Shown: positions 1 to 8,679 of the stretch, one piece after another
Position numbering within the stretch: position 1 is the stretch's first letter
Layout of the letters: each line of letters opens with the position of its first letter
Assembly (NCBI RefSeq): GCF_006170445.1
Contig: NZ_VCNA01000003.1
Location: 434,001-498,000 of the forward strand
Origin: Brevibacillus dissolubilis
Lineage (GTDB): Bacteria; Bacillota; Bacilli; Brevibacillales; Brevibacillaceae
Direction of reading: 5' to 3'
DNA length: 64,000 nt
The notes under the pieces: generated by a model
What the model was told of the DNA's origin: nothing
The model's input: the letters and a program-made list of their open reading frames with translations, nothing else
Database searches by the model: none
Position numbers and translations under genes: made by a program

Positions 1-1
1 C

Positions 2-1192
2 GACTCCCTCCGTTACTGGACCGATGAGATGCATGTGGATGGCTTCCGTTTTGACCTGGCATCTGTACTAGGTAACACGATGCAGGTGGGCGGTTTCTAC
101 TATGATAAAAACTCTACTCTGCTGAACCGAATTTATAAAGAATTCCCAGACAGCAAGCTGGTTGCAGAACCATGGGCAATCGACGACAATACCTATCAAA
201 TTGGGAACTTCCCTGGCTCCTACGATGCTGGCTTCGCCAACGTATGGAGCGAATGGCTCGATAAATACCGCAACACTCTGCGCAAAACGGTTCGTGGCGA
301 TGACGGTCAAATTCCTGATCTCGCAACCCGTATCGCAGGCTCCAGTGACATGTATGGCGATGATGGCCGCCGTCCGTTCAATGCTGTCAACTTTATTACG
401 GCACACGATGGCTTTACCCTAAATGACCTCGTCAGCTATAACAACAAAGTAAACAACCAAGCCTATCCATACGGCCCGTCCGATGGTGGTACAGACGACA
501 ACATGAGCTGGGATTCTGGCGGCGATGAAACCCTGCGCCGTACGCAAATCCGCAACTTCGCCACCCACCTGCTGCTCAACGCAGGCACTCCTATGATCCT
601 CGGCGGTGACGAAATGCGCCGTACACAAAAAGGTAACAACAATACGTACAATCTCGACACCATCGCCAACTACTACAACTGGAACGACCGCAACACTCAT
701 GCTACTATCTACAATTTCTTCAAAGGCGTGATCAAGCTGCGTAAAGATCACCCTGTCTTCAAACGGACCGCTTTCTTCACAGGCACAGATAAAGATGGTG
801 ACAGCATCCCAGATATTCAATGGCATGGGACCACCTATAAATCACCGGATTGGAGCACTACCAGCCACACGCTGGCATGGCGTCTCGACGGTGGTACAGC
901 CGAGACCAAAGCAGCTACTGCTGACAATGATTTTTATATCATCGCCAACCACTACTGGGGACAGCTGACCTTCCAACTGCCGCCGAATACGCCGGGCAAA
1001 AAGTGGTATCGTGTACTTGATACCGCTGCATGGGCGGAAACCGCTCTGACCAGCAATATTGAAGCGCCTGGTACAGAGGATCAAATCTCTGACGGTACGT
1101 GGACCAATACGGCTGCGGCTACTTTTGCAGGTAACAGCAGTTACACGTATGGGGCACATCCGAGAACGATGGTTGTGTTTATTGAGAAGTAG
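2..1192 (+). CDS. Isoamylase / glycogen-debranching enzyme (GH13), 3' part, truncated by window edge
   Basis: The reading frame is open from the first bases, so the N-terminal half lies upstream. It hydrolyses alpha-1,6 branches of glycogen or amylopectin. Three GH13 catalytic regions are visible: DGFRFD (nucleophile Asp) near the left edge, LVAEPW (acid/base Glu) around 170, and TAHDGFT (transition-state Asp) around 405. The spacing and the GGDEMRRTQKGNNN block fit isoamylase/GlgX-type debranching enzymes rather than pullulanase. The C-terminal ~100 residues form the usual beta-sandwich. Whether it is secreted cannot be judged without the N-terminus. A hairpin terminator follows directly. 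The family assignment is firm; the exact isoamylase-versus-GlgX subtype is less certain. Confidence 0.9.
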   Translation, partial: DSLRYWTDEMHVDGFRFDLASVLGNTMQVGGFYYDKNSTLLNRIYKEFPDSKLVAEPWAIDDNTYQIGNFPGSYDAGFANVWSEWLDKYRNTLRKTVRGDDGQIPDLATRIAGSSDMYGDDGRRPFNAVNFITAHDGFTLNDLVSYNNKVNNQAYPYGPSDGGTDDNMSWDSGGDETLRRTQIRNFATHLLLNAGTPMILGGDEMRRTQKGNNNTYNLDTIANYYNWNDRNTHATIYNFFKGVIKLRKDHPVFKRTAFFTGTDKDGDSIPDIQWHGTTYKSPDWSTTSHTLAWRLDGGTAETKAATADNDFYIIANHYWGQLTFQLPPNTPGKKWYRVLDTAAWAETALTSNIEAPGTEDQISDGTWTNTAAATFAGNSSYTYGAHPRTMVVFIEK

Positions 1193-1217
1193 GAGTTTTA
1201 CAAAAGGTAATGCTAGG

Positions 1218-1248
1218 CACACTCGGGGGTTTCCGGGTGTGTTTTTTC
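1218..1248 (+). terminator. Rho-independent terminator of the isoamylase gene
   Basis: An imperfect stem (CACAC.CGG / CCG.GTGTG) is followed by a run of six T, 25 bases after the isoamylase stop codon. Confidence 0.8.
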
Positions 1249-1267
1249 TTGCGCCTTGTTTAGAGAA

Positions 1268-1499
1268 GGTAGAGCCGGCGGCTTGCAATCTGCTCGCCTT
1301 CTTTAAAATCTGCAAGGATGTTGGGGGTGTCCGTTACACCAAAAGAACAGGCTGAGGGTGGGGCAAAAGGGTTCAAGGAAGTTTATTCGTACGAAGGGGT
1401 TGCCCCTTGGTAGATTCGAAGAAGTAGGACGCCTGTTCTTTTGGTGTAACTGGGTTGATTTTAAAAGAGGCTCGCGGATTGCAAGCCGCCGTCTCTACC
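1268..1499 (+). repeat. Composite inverted-repeat element, copy A
   Basis: A 232-bp element with three nested layers. The outer arms 1268-1310 and 1457-1499 are near-perfect reverse complements (43 nt). The inner arms 1333-1352 and 1431-1450 are exact reverse complements (20 nt, beginning GTTACACC). A central core at 1360-1424 begins GGGGCAAAAGGGTTC and ends ATTCGAAGAAG. The core recurs at 1756-1820 (inverted), 53910-53975 and 54325-54391 (inverted). Small ORFs here are by-products of the repeat. No transposase or tRNA is seen. Confidence 0.9.
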
Positions 1500-1678
1500 T
1501 GCGTAACTTTGGTGGAAAAAATGGGTGGAAAATCGAGGGGGATGCTAGATTGCTTAGAAAGTGATTTCTCAAAGTCTATGAATCTTACAATAAAACCGTT
1601 AACGTTCTTGGAGATTTATTATTTTTTATCGTTGGTTTTTTATCTTTAATCTTTTCATTTTCTCCACCACACTCGGTT

Positions 1679-1914
1679 GGGAGAGCTAGTGGCTTGCAAG
1701 CCGTGAGCCTCTTTTAAAACCCAGCTTAGCGGAGCAAAAAGAACGGTCGTATTGGCTTCTTCGAATCCACCAAGGGGCAACCCCTTCGTATGATTAAGCT
1801 TCTTCGAACCGTTTTGCCCCAGGCTTTAGACCGTTCTTTTTGCGAAGCGGACAGCCTTTACACCCCTTGTGGGTTTTAAAGAAGGCAAGCGGATTGCAAG
1901 ACACCAGCTCTCCC
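1679..1914 (-). repeat. Composite inverted-repeat element, copy B (opposite orientation to A)
   Basis: The outer arms 1679-1723 and 1870-1914 pair over ~45 nt, the inner arms 1728-1748 and 1829-1850 pair over ~20 nt, and the core 1756-1820 is the reverse complement of the copy A core. Together with A it forms an inverted pair separated by ~180 bp of AT-rich spacer (1500-1678) in which I see no gene. The pair fills the space between two convergent genes. Confidence 0.9.
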
Positions 1915-1927
1915 CTACCGCCCAACC

Positions 1928-2470
1928 CTACTTTCCTGATACGCCACCCGATACGAGGAACGCCATTACGTCTGCGCTGTCCACATCAAGTATTTCTACC
2001 TGCTCACGGGGAAACAGCAGCAGATTACCAGCAAAGTTGTAGGATTGTGGAAAATAAACGGCCACATGATCCTCCATCCCCCATGCTTCCATCGTCTCTC
2101 GGGTAATGAAGCCGACTGCTTTTCCGTGTCCATCTACGGTAAGACGAACCAGCACGGGTTTGTCGAAGCTTTTCTTTTCTCCGACGAAGGCGCCGATCAG
2201 GTCTTTTACGGAAGTGTAGAGCAATTTGATGAAGGGAAGGCGTCCAAAGATTCCGTCGATCAGCCGAAGCAGGCTTCTCGTAATCACATTGGATGCCAGC
2301 ATACCGACCAAGATAATCGCTAGGATCGTAACAAGGAAACCTAATCCCGGTATGGGCAGGCGCAGCAAGCCGTCAACGGTTACAAAGACGTAGTACAAAA
2401 TATAGACGGTCGCCGCCAATGGAACGACAAAGAGTAAGCCTTCGAAAAAGTATTTGAGAATACGTTTCAT
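1928..2470 (-). CDS. DUF502 family membrane protein
   Basis: 180 aa. Two N-terminal hydrophobic segments (about residues 8-30 and 43-65) are followed by a soluble domain of the DUF502 type (GRLPFIKLLYTSVKDL, then FPREQVEILD). The biochemical role of the family is unknown; members are inner-membrane proteins found widely in bacteria. The start ATG at 2470 follows an AAAAGGAG ribosome site at suitable spacing. It is divergent from the sulfurtransferase and convergent with the isoamylase. Confidence 0.85.
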   Translation of the reverse strand: MKRILKYFFEGLLFVVPLAATVYILYYVFVTVDGLLRLPIPGLGFLVTILAIILVGMLASNVITRSLLRLIDGIFGRLPFIKLLYTSVKDLIGAFVGEKKSFDKPVLVRLTVDGHGKAVGFITRETMEAWGMEDHVAVYFPQSYNFAGNLLLFPREQVEILDVDSADVMAFLVSGGVSGK

Positions 2471-2639
2471 AGATCAATCGTTCTCCTTTTTACTATAATC
2501 AGCATGTATTCGTATTCGCCTCTTGCGTCCTTTCTACCTTTTTTCTGCTTGGGTCTTGTCAGCCGTGGTAGAGACGAACCTTCCTGCTTCTGATATGATA
2601 AGGATAGCTAGAAGATATTTCCTAGGAAAGAGGGATATG

Positions 2640-3488
2640 ATGACATCATCTCGTAATCTCGTCTCAATGGATTGGCTTGCTTCGCATTTAGACGATCCTA
2701 ATGTGGCTGTGATTGATTGCCGTTTTACCTTGGGGCATCAGGGTAATGGCCTGAATCAATATATGGAGAGCCATATTCCGGGCGCACTCTATTTCGATTT
2801 GGAGCAGGATTTGTCCGCTCCGATTGGAGAACACGGTGGACGCCATCCCCTGCCTTCCGTTGATTCGCTTGCCTCGCTTTTCTCCCATGCTGGTATTGAT
2901 GAAAATGTAACGGTAGTCGCTTACGATGATCAAGATTTGGCGATGGCCGCGCATCTGTGGTGGCTGCTCCGTTATCTGGGTCATGAGAAGGTTGTCGTGC
3001 TCGACGGCAGTTTTCAATCTTGGCGAGAGCAGGGGCTGCCTGTTTCAGAAGAAATTGTGAAACGCCCAGCTCGTACCTTTGTCCCGCGTGTGCAGGCGGA
3101 TATGCTGGTCAATGTGGAGGATGTGCAAAACCGTTCCGAAAATACCGCACTGCTTGATTCCCGTGCCGGCGAACGTTATCGCGGTGAAGTGGAGCCGCTC
3201 GATCCAAAAGCAGGACATATCCCAGGTGCCCTCAACTATTTCTTCAAGGAAAACTTGAATGAAGACGGCAAACTGCGCCCAAGCGAACAACTGAAGGAGC
3301 GTTTTGCCCCCGTTCAAGACAAAGAGGTCATCGTCTACTGCGGCTCAGGCGTAACCGCGTGTGTCAACGTATTAGCCTTGCACGAAGCCGGCCGTACAGA
3401 TACCAAACTATATGCAGGCAGCTGGAGCGACTGGTGCAGTTACGATTTACCAGTGGCAACCGGTGACGAAAAAGCCGAAAATAAATAG
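2640..3488 (+). CDS. Two-domain sulfurtransferase (rhodanese / mercaptopyruvate sulfurtransferase family)
   Basis: 282 aa with tandem rhodanese folds. The N-terminal domain is inactive (VAVIDCRF, SHIPGA) and the C-terminal domain is catalytic, with active-site Cys ~234 in CGSGVTAC. It transfers sulfane sulfur to thiophilic acceptors. CGSGVT resembles the MST-type loop (CGSGVTA) more than classical CRKGVT rhodanese. An open frame extends upstream to 2523, but the AGGAAAGAGG ribosome site at 2625-2634 places the start at 2640 (or the adjacent ATG at 2637). An extended -10-like TGATATGAT lies at 2591-2599. Confidence 0.9.
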   Translation: MTSSRNLVSMDWLASHLDDPNVAVIDCRFTLGHQGNGLNQYMESHIPGALYFDLEQDLSAPIGEHGGRHPLPSVDSLASLFSHAGIDENVTVVAYDDQDLAMAAHLWWLLRYLGHEKVVVLDGSFQSWREQGLPVSEEIVKRPARTFVPRVQADMLVNVEDVQNRSENTALLDSRAGERYRGEVEPLDPKAGHIPGALNYFFKENLNEDGKLRPSEQLKERFAPVQDKEVIVYCGSGVTACVNVLALHEAGRTDTKLYAGSWSDWCSYDLPVATGDEKAENK

Positions 3489-3578
3489 TGAGATTCGATT
3501 CCCTTGACCCTATGATCGGAGGTTTTTCCCGTTAGACGGCTGATCCTGTTTTTCCTGCATTTTGGCTACCAAGAAGCG

Positions 3579-4322
3579 ATGTCGTGCTTGTTTCCCGTGT
3601 TTATCTTTTTATCACTGGGTCTCTCTAAGCTGATCATCATCCCAGGTCTGCCCCGCTATGACCTGTTGCTCCTTCTGTGTCTCGGGATGCAGGTCTTCAT
3701 GGTCAAAAGCGGGTTGGAGACACGGGACGAGCTGAAGGTCATCACAGTGTTTCACCTGATTGGTCTTTTGCTTGAACTGTTTAAAACGCACATGGGCTCT
3801 TGGAGTTATCCTGAGGATGCCTACTCCAAGCTCTGGGGAGTCCCCCTCTACAGCGGGTTCATGTATGCAAGCGTGGCCAGCTATCTGTGTCAGGCATGGC
3901 GCAGACTGGGGATTACCCTGATCGGCTGGCCCCGTGCCATCTGGACCGTACCATTGGGGATGGCGATCTATTTTAACTTCTTTACCCATCACTATATCTG
4001 GGATATACGTTGGTGGCTGATCCTGGCCGTATTTATCCTCTTCTGGCGAACACGGCTTACGTTCATCGTGAACCGCGAAACCTACGGCATGCCGCTGAAT
4101 CTTGGATTTTTTCTCGTCGGCTTCTTTATCTATCTGGCAGAAAATATCGCGACATTCCTTGGCGCTTGGCAATATCCTGACCAGTCGGCAGGCTGGCAGC
4201 TGGTTCATTTCTCCAAGCTCAGCTCATGGTATCTGCTGATCATCGTCAGTTTCATCATCGTCGCACAATTGAAGCACGTCAAAGCAAACCAGGGCTTCCG
4301 CCCGCCTGCCTCATTCCGCTAA
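3579..4322 (+). CDS. DUF817 family integral membrane protein; true start probably upstream
   Basis: At least 247 aa with about eight hydrophobic segments; function unknown. Motifs typical of DUF817 are present: SCLFPVFIF at the start, TLKTHMGSWSYPE-like GSWSYPE near residue 70, and FFTHHY. The first ATG in frame is 3579, but the frame continues upstream to 3531 coding a family-like N-terminus (LHFGYQEA). The only good ribosome site (GGAGG, 3518-3522) is 8 bases before 3531, where the codon is GTT. Translation may begin at a non-canonical codon there. It converges with the MFS gene 6 bp away. Confidence 0.8.
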   Translation: MSCLFPVFIFLSLGLSKLIIIPGLPRYDLLLLLCLGMQVFMVKSGLETRDELKVITVFHLIGLLLELFKTHMGSWSYPEDAYSKLWGVPLYSGFMYASVASYLCQAWRRLGITLIGWPRAIWTVPLGMAIYFNFFTHHYIWDIRWWLILAVFILFWRTRLTFIVNRETYGMPLNLGFFLVGFFIYLAENIATFLGAWQYPDQSAGWQLVHFSKLSSWYLLIIVSFIIVAQLKHVKANQGFRPPASFR

Positions 4323-4328
4323 CTGTTC

Positions 4329-5525
4329 TTAGCGGGTGACAGGGCGAGTCGCCTTGGTTTTTTTGTCTTGAAACATCAAGCAGAAGGCACTCGTCGCCAT
4401 CAGAATACAGAACGCGAAGAAAAAGGAGCTGTGTACGTTATCATTGGCACCGGCAATAATCGGGCTGATAATCGCCCCTACTGATAAAACTCCGGAAAAC
4501 AGGCTGAATGCCGTCCCATACATGTCTCGCGGAATTTTTTGCAGCAAGACCGTCGTCATCGCCGGGAACAAGATTCCGAAGCTCATACCGATGAAAAACA
4601 TCAAGATGTACAGCGAGATGCCCATATTAATCGCCAAGGCGTAAATGACCAATCCAAGCTGAAACAGCCCGATGGAACAGCGGATGACCGGCGAGACCCG
4701 ATTCAGCCAGAACTGACTGAGCACAACGAGTGACCCGATGCCCATCGCACTGAACACAAGACCCGTAACAGACGGATCAAGATTCTCCTGCTGGATCAAA
4801 AGAGGAATTTCGTACATCGCGGTTCCCTGCGCATACATAACGGCGAAGCCAGTCAGCAAGGCCGGATAAAGCGCTGGCATGGTAAAAATCAGACGGAACA
4901 CATCGAGAACCGCCACCCGTTTCCCTTCTTTTGGCGGATTGGACTCAGATGACGCCCCCCGTGCCATCTGATAACGCTCCCTTGGCAAGGCAATCATGGC
5001 AAACAGTCCCGTCAAGATCAACAGGCCCCCGAGGATGACAAATGAGTATGCATACCCCCACTCTGCTGCCAAAAAGCCCCCCGCTGCCGGAGAGATGATC
5101 GAAGCACTGGTCAGCACGATCCCTTTTTTGGCCATCACCTTCCCCTGCTCTTCCTCCGTCCGTCCAAGTTGACCCAACAACGCAGAGGCTGCCGGCCCAA
5201 CGAAAGCCATCACATATCCGTATGTCAGGCGCAATCCCAGCAACTCCTTGGAGGTATTCACCAGTCCATGGGCTACCAACAGTCCTCCTGCAATCATCAA
5301 TCCGATCGCAATAAAATTCTTTTTGCTGTAGCGGTCCAAAAACGGTCCTGCTGTCATGTTGCCGATCAGATTGGTGATCGAATACGCCCCAAGCAATATG
5401 CCCATCATCATTGCCGATGTCCCCAGCTCCTTAAGATAAGGGCTTAACAGCGGCATCTGTGCGTGCATATCAAAGGACGCCAAAAACAAAATGATAAACA
5501 ACAGCCACCCGTACTGCTTCGACAC
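4329..5525 (-). CDS. Major facilitator superfamily (MFS) transporter
   Basis: About 398 aa with 12 predicted hydrophobic helices and the MFS loop 2-3 signature (GPFLDRYSKKN). A second half begins after a hydrophilic loop rich in Ser/Asn/Pro/Lys. The drug- or sugar-efflux subfamily cannot be assigned. The open frame runs to 5639, into the upstream gene. The GTG at 5525 has a GAGAGGAG ribosome site at proper spacing and gives the normal family length, so I use it. Confidence 0.8.
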   Translation of the reverse strand: MSKQYGWLLFIILFLASFDMHAQMPLLSPYLKELGTSAMMMGILLGAYSITNLIGNMTAGPFLDRYSKKNFIAIGLMIAGGLLVAHGLVNTSKELLGLRLTYGYVMAFVGPAASALLGQLGRTEEEQGKVMAKKGIVLTSASIISPAAGGFLAAEWGYAYSFVILGGLLILTGLFAMIALPRERYQMARGASSESNPPKEGKRVAVLDVFRLIFTMPALYPALLTGFAVMYAQGTAMYEIPLLIQQENLDPSVTGLVFSAMGIGSLVVLSQFWLNRVSPVIRCSIGLFQLGLVIYALAINMGISLYILMFFIGMSFGILFPAMTTVLLQKIPRDMYGTAFSLFSGVLSVGAIISPIIAGANDNVHSSFFFAFCILMATSAFCLMFQDKKTKATRPVTR

Positions 5526-5625
5526 ACCTTCCACTCCTCTCGCTTCCGCTCTGTCTGCTTCAATATATGTGGACAGGGACAAAAAAAGATTCCCGGTTTT
5601 TTCCCGGAAATCAGTGGTGGCAGAA

Positions 5626-6633
5626 TCATTTGGTGTCATCGGGGAGTTGTTTTTGAAGTTGTGTGATCTCTTCTGGGGATAGTCCGGTGACTTCTGAGAT
5701 TAAGGGGATGTCAGTGCCTTTAGCGAGCATGGTCAGGGCAATTTTTCGCATCGATGCAGCGGCTCCTTCTGCGATCCCTCTCTCTATTCCTTCTGCCAGT
5801 CCCCTTTCCATGCCTTGTTCCAGTCCTCGTTCCAAACCTCTTTCTAAACCCTGCTCCAAACCTTGCTCCAAACCTCTTTCCAAACCTTGTTCCATTCCGC
5901 GTTCCATCCCGCGATTAAACCCTTCTTCCTCAGCACCACTCACCCTGGAAATCTCATCACGCAGCGCCTTTTCCCTCATCTCAGACCGGATCCGCTCGAT
6001 TTTGTCATGGCTTAAGTATTCCAGCACATCAAACGCTTTTTTAATGGTGGGGTCTGTCATCGCTAGCTCCTCCCGTATCTCGTCATGCTCGGCCGCTAAA
6101 AACTGCAGCCACTTGACCAGCATACTGTCATCTGTGACCGAAGCTGATCTAAGCTTCTTCAATTCCAAAAAATGAATCTCCAAGTCGTCTGTTAAGAGAG
6201 TTCCGCTGGTATCCTCGCAGACGTGAAACACACTGTGGTATGACTCGCTCTTCAGGCAGTTGAAATCAACGATATTGATCGTAATGGTCTTTTTCAGTTT
6301 CTTGTAATTATCCCGTTGTTGCAGCTGCCCCTCATACATTTTGGCCCAGTAATAGAGGGTTCGTTTTTCAATATTGTACGGATTGAACAATTGGATTTCA
6401 ATGTTGATGTGAACACCGTCAGCGGTCAGCACTCGTACGTCAAGGACGGATTGCTTGTCGCCCAGCATGTCTGGTTCCAGATGGGGATTCAGCAGGACAA
6501 TCTCTGTGATCTGGCGGTCGTCCGGGAGCTGGAGGATGGCATTTAAGAGGGACAGCAGGATGTCTTTATTCTCCTCTGCTCCAAAAATCCGTTTGAAAAC
6601 AAAATCTACTTTCGGGTTCATCAGCTTGGTCAT
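5626..6633 (-). CDS. Rpn / PD-(D/E)XK nuclease-family protein (transposase_31-like, PDDEXK_2)
   Basis: 335 aa. The N-terminal ~220 residues match the Rpn/PDDEXK_2 family: KVDFVFKRIFG at 8-18, catalytic-type Asp 65 (VLDVRV) and E79-I-Q81. Related Rpn proteins are recombination-promoting DNA endonucleases; activity here is inferred. Residues ~238-291 are a run of tetrapeptides of the form E-(R/Q)-G-(L/M/I), about 13 copies. The C-terminus (LISEVTGLSPEEI) resembles the usual tail of these proteins. It is probably a selfish or mobility-associated gene although no terminal repeats are seen. The start ATG at 6633 has an AGAGGT site. Confidence 0.85.
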   Translation of the reverse strand: MTKLMNPKVDFVFKRIFGAEENKDILLSLLNAILQLPDDRQITEIVLLNPHLEPDMLGDKQSVLDVRVLTADGVHINIEIQLFNPYNIEKRTLYYWAKMYEGQLQQRDNYKKLKKTITINIVDFNCLKSESYHSVFHVCEDTSGTLLTDDLEIHFLELKKLRSASVTDDSMLVKWLQFLAAEHDEIREELAMTDPTIKKAFDVLEYLSHDKIERIRSEMREKALRDEISRVSGAEEEGFNRGMERGMEQGLERGLEQGLEQGLERGLERGLEQGMERGLAEGIERGIAEGAAASMRKIALTMLAKGTDIPLISEVTGLSPEEITQLQKQLPDDTK

Positions 6634-6835
6634 AGGGCATGTACCTCTTCTCTTTTATCTCTTGAGAGGTATTGTAGAACAGAGGCTTAGGACAAAAAAA
6701 GCAAATTTCCCTGCAGTGTACGAAAGGGCGTCTACTCATTCATCCTACCACTGGTTAAACCAAAACGTGCTCTATCAAAACCCATAAATAACCTGCGAAA
6801 CAATCAAGGATACCGTTAACAAAACAAAATAAAAT

Positions 6836-6870
6836 AAAAAAGCCCTTCCCCCGAAAGGAAAGAGCTTTCC
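6836..6870 (-). terminator. Rho-independent terminator of prfC
   Basis: Minus-strand stem AAGCTCTTTCC / GGGAAGGGCTT with a TTTTTT tail, about 48 bp past the prfC stop. The rest of the 6634-6917 gap shows no gene. Confidence 0.8.
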
Positions 6871-6917
6871 ATACAATCAAACCAACTCGATTGAAAATAA
6901 CGAATCAATCGCTACAC

Positions 6918-8525
6918 TTACGCCTGTGGATTCTTTTTCAATCCAAGTGAACTGTCGTGGAACTGAAGCTTCGGATATTTCTCCTGTGCCATACGGAGCT
7001 GGTACTCACTCTCAAACAGCATGACAGGACGTCCGTAGCGGTCAGAAACGGTCTGGTTACGGGAGGATACCGCTTTGAGCGCTTCCTCGTCACCGTCAAT
7101 CCAGCGGGCGATCTGATAGCTCATGCGCGTAAGGTTGATATCGACACCATACTCGGCTTTGAGACGATACTCAAGCACCTCGAACTGGAGCACACCAACT
7201 ACACCAAGGATCAGTTCATCCCATGGATGGGTCTTGAACAGCTGTACAGTACCTTCCTCGGTCAGCTGCATGATTCCTTTTTGGAACTGCTTGTGCTTCA
7301 TCGCGTCCTTCACCGTTACCTTAGAGAAGAACTCAGGCGAGAAGTGTGGCATCTCTTCAAACTCGAACTGTTCACCGACGACCAGCGTATCCCCAATCTG
7401 GAAAATACCTGGGTCGAACAGACCGATGACGTCACCTGCGTATGAGGTTTCGACGATTTCACGATCCTGTGCCATGAACTGCATCGGCTGGGCCAGCTTG
7501 ATGTCTTTGCCCATACGCACATGCTTGACGCTCATCCCGCGCTCAAAACGGCCGGAACAGATGCGCAGGAATGCCACGCGGTCACGGTGAGCCGGGTTCA
7601 TGTTGGCTTGAATTTTGAAAATAAAGCCGGAGAACGGACGACCGGTCGGCTCGATCAATCCTGCCGTACTTTTCTTCGGTGACGGCGGTGGAGCCATCTG
7701 CAGGAAGTTCTCGAGGAACGTCTGTACGCCGAAGTTGTTGATCGCAGAACCGAAGAAGACTGGAGTCAACTCCCCTTTGGCGATCAGCTCTGGGTTGAAC
7801 TCGTCACCTGCTACGTCCAAGAGAGAAATCTCATCCTTGAGCTGGTCAGCCAAGACATCGCCTACACGCTCACGGATCAAACCGTCTTCTGCACTCTCCA
7901 CTTCGAAGAACTTGATTTCTTGATGCTGGGAGTCGTTCTGGTACAGCTCCACACGGGATTGGGTACGGTCGAATACACCGCAGAAGTGTTGACCCATCCC
8001 AATCGGCCAGTTCATTGGATAGGAACGGATCCCGAGGACGTTTTCCAGTTCTTCCAGCAGGTCGAACGGATCTTTCCCGTGACGGTCCAGCTTGTTGACA
8101 AAGGTAAAGATCGGAATGCCGCGCATCCTGCAGACTTTGAACAGCTTTTTGGTCTGTGCCTCGACCCCTTTAGCTACGTCGATGATCATCACGGCCGCAT
8201 CCGCTGCGGTCAGGGTACGGTAGGTATCCTCCGAGAAGTCTTCGTGGCCTGGGGTGTCCAAGATGTTGATATGGTGACCCATGTATTCAAAGTCCATCGC
8301 ACTGGAGGTTACGGAGATTCCGCGTTTTTTCTCGATCTCCATCCAGTCAGATGTTGCGTGCTTGGAATTCTTACGTCCCTTGACGGTTCCCGCTTCACGG
8401 ATGGCACCGCCGTAGTACAAGAGCTTTTCAGTCATGGTCGTTTTACCCGCGTCCGGGTGGGAAATGATGGCGAACGTGCGTCGCTTCAGGATCTCATTAT
8501 CCCAACTGCTGTCGTATTTGCTCAT
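6918..8525 (-). CDS. prfC: Peptide chain release factor 3 (RF3)
   Basis: 535 aa, full length for RF3. This translational GTPase releases RF1/RF2 from the ribosome after termination. GTP-binding motifs: SHPDAGKTT (22-30), DTPGHE (90-95), NKLD (144-147). RF3-specific features include the long insert after the G-domain and the closing domain with HPWDELILGVVGVLQFEV. Start ATG at 8525. It stands alone between its terminator and a divergent carboxypeptidase gene. Confidence 0.97.
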   Translation of the reverse strand: MSKYDSSWDNEILKRRTFAIISHPDAGKTTMTEKLLYYGGAIREAGTVKGRKNSKHATSDWMEIEKKRGISVTSSAMDFEYMGHHINILDTPGHEDFSEDTYRTLTAADAAVMIIDVAKGVEAQTKKLFKVCRMRGIPIFTFVNKLDRHGKDPFDLLEELENVLGIRSYPMNWPIGMGQHFCGVFDRTQSRVELYQNDSQHQEIKFFEVESAEDGLIRERVGDVLADQLKDEISLLDVAGDEFNPELIAKGELTPVFFGSAINNFGVQTFLENFLQMAPPPSPKKSTAGLIEPTGRPFSGFIFKIQANMNPAHRDRVAFLRICSGRFERGMSVKHVRMGKDIKLAQPMQFMAQDREIVETSYAGDVIGLFDPGIFQIGDTLVVGEQFEFEEMPHFSPEFFSKVTVKDAMKHKQFQKGIMQLTEEGTVQLFKTHPWDELILGVVGVLQFEVLEYRLKAEYGVDINLTRMSYQIARWIDGDEEALKAVSSRNQTVSDRYGRPVMLFESEYQLRMAQEKYPKLQFHDSSLGLKKNPQA

Positions 8526-8679
8526 GCTTTCATTCTCCTAAGTAAAATCGGGGTTACACCCTGGTCTTCTAACGATTATACCTACAATCAGCGGAAAACT
8601 CCATATGATGTTTTTTTCAAATCAAATAGGATATAATGGGAGAACCGAAAATTTTGCAGGAAATGATTGGAGGTTCACC

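Noticed and set aside
1358-1649. Short plus-strand ORFs inside the 1.2-1.9 kb region
   Set aside because: They run through the inverted arms and core of the composite repeats and have no ribosome sites.
5626-6633. Rpn-type gene as a complete insertion sequence
   Set aside because: No terminal inverted repeats or target duplication found around it.
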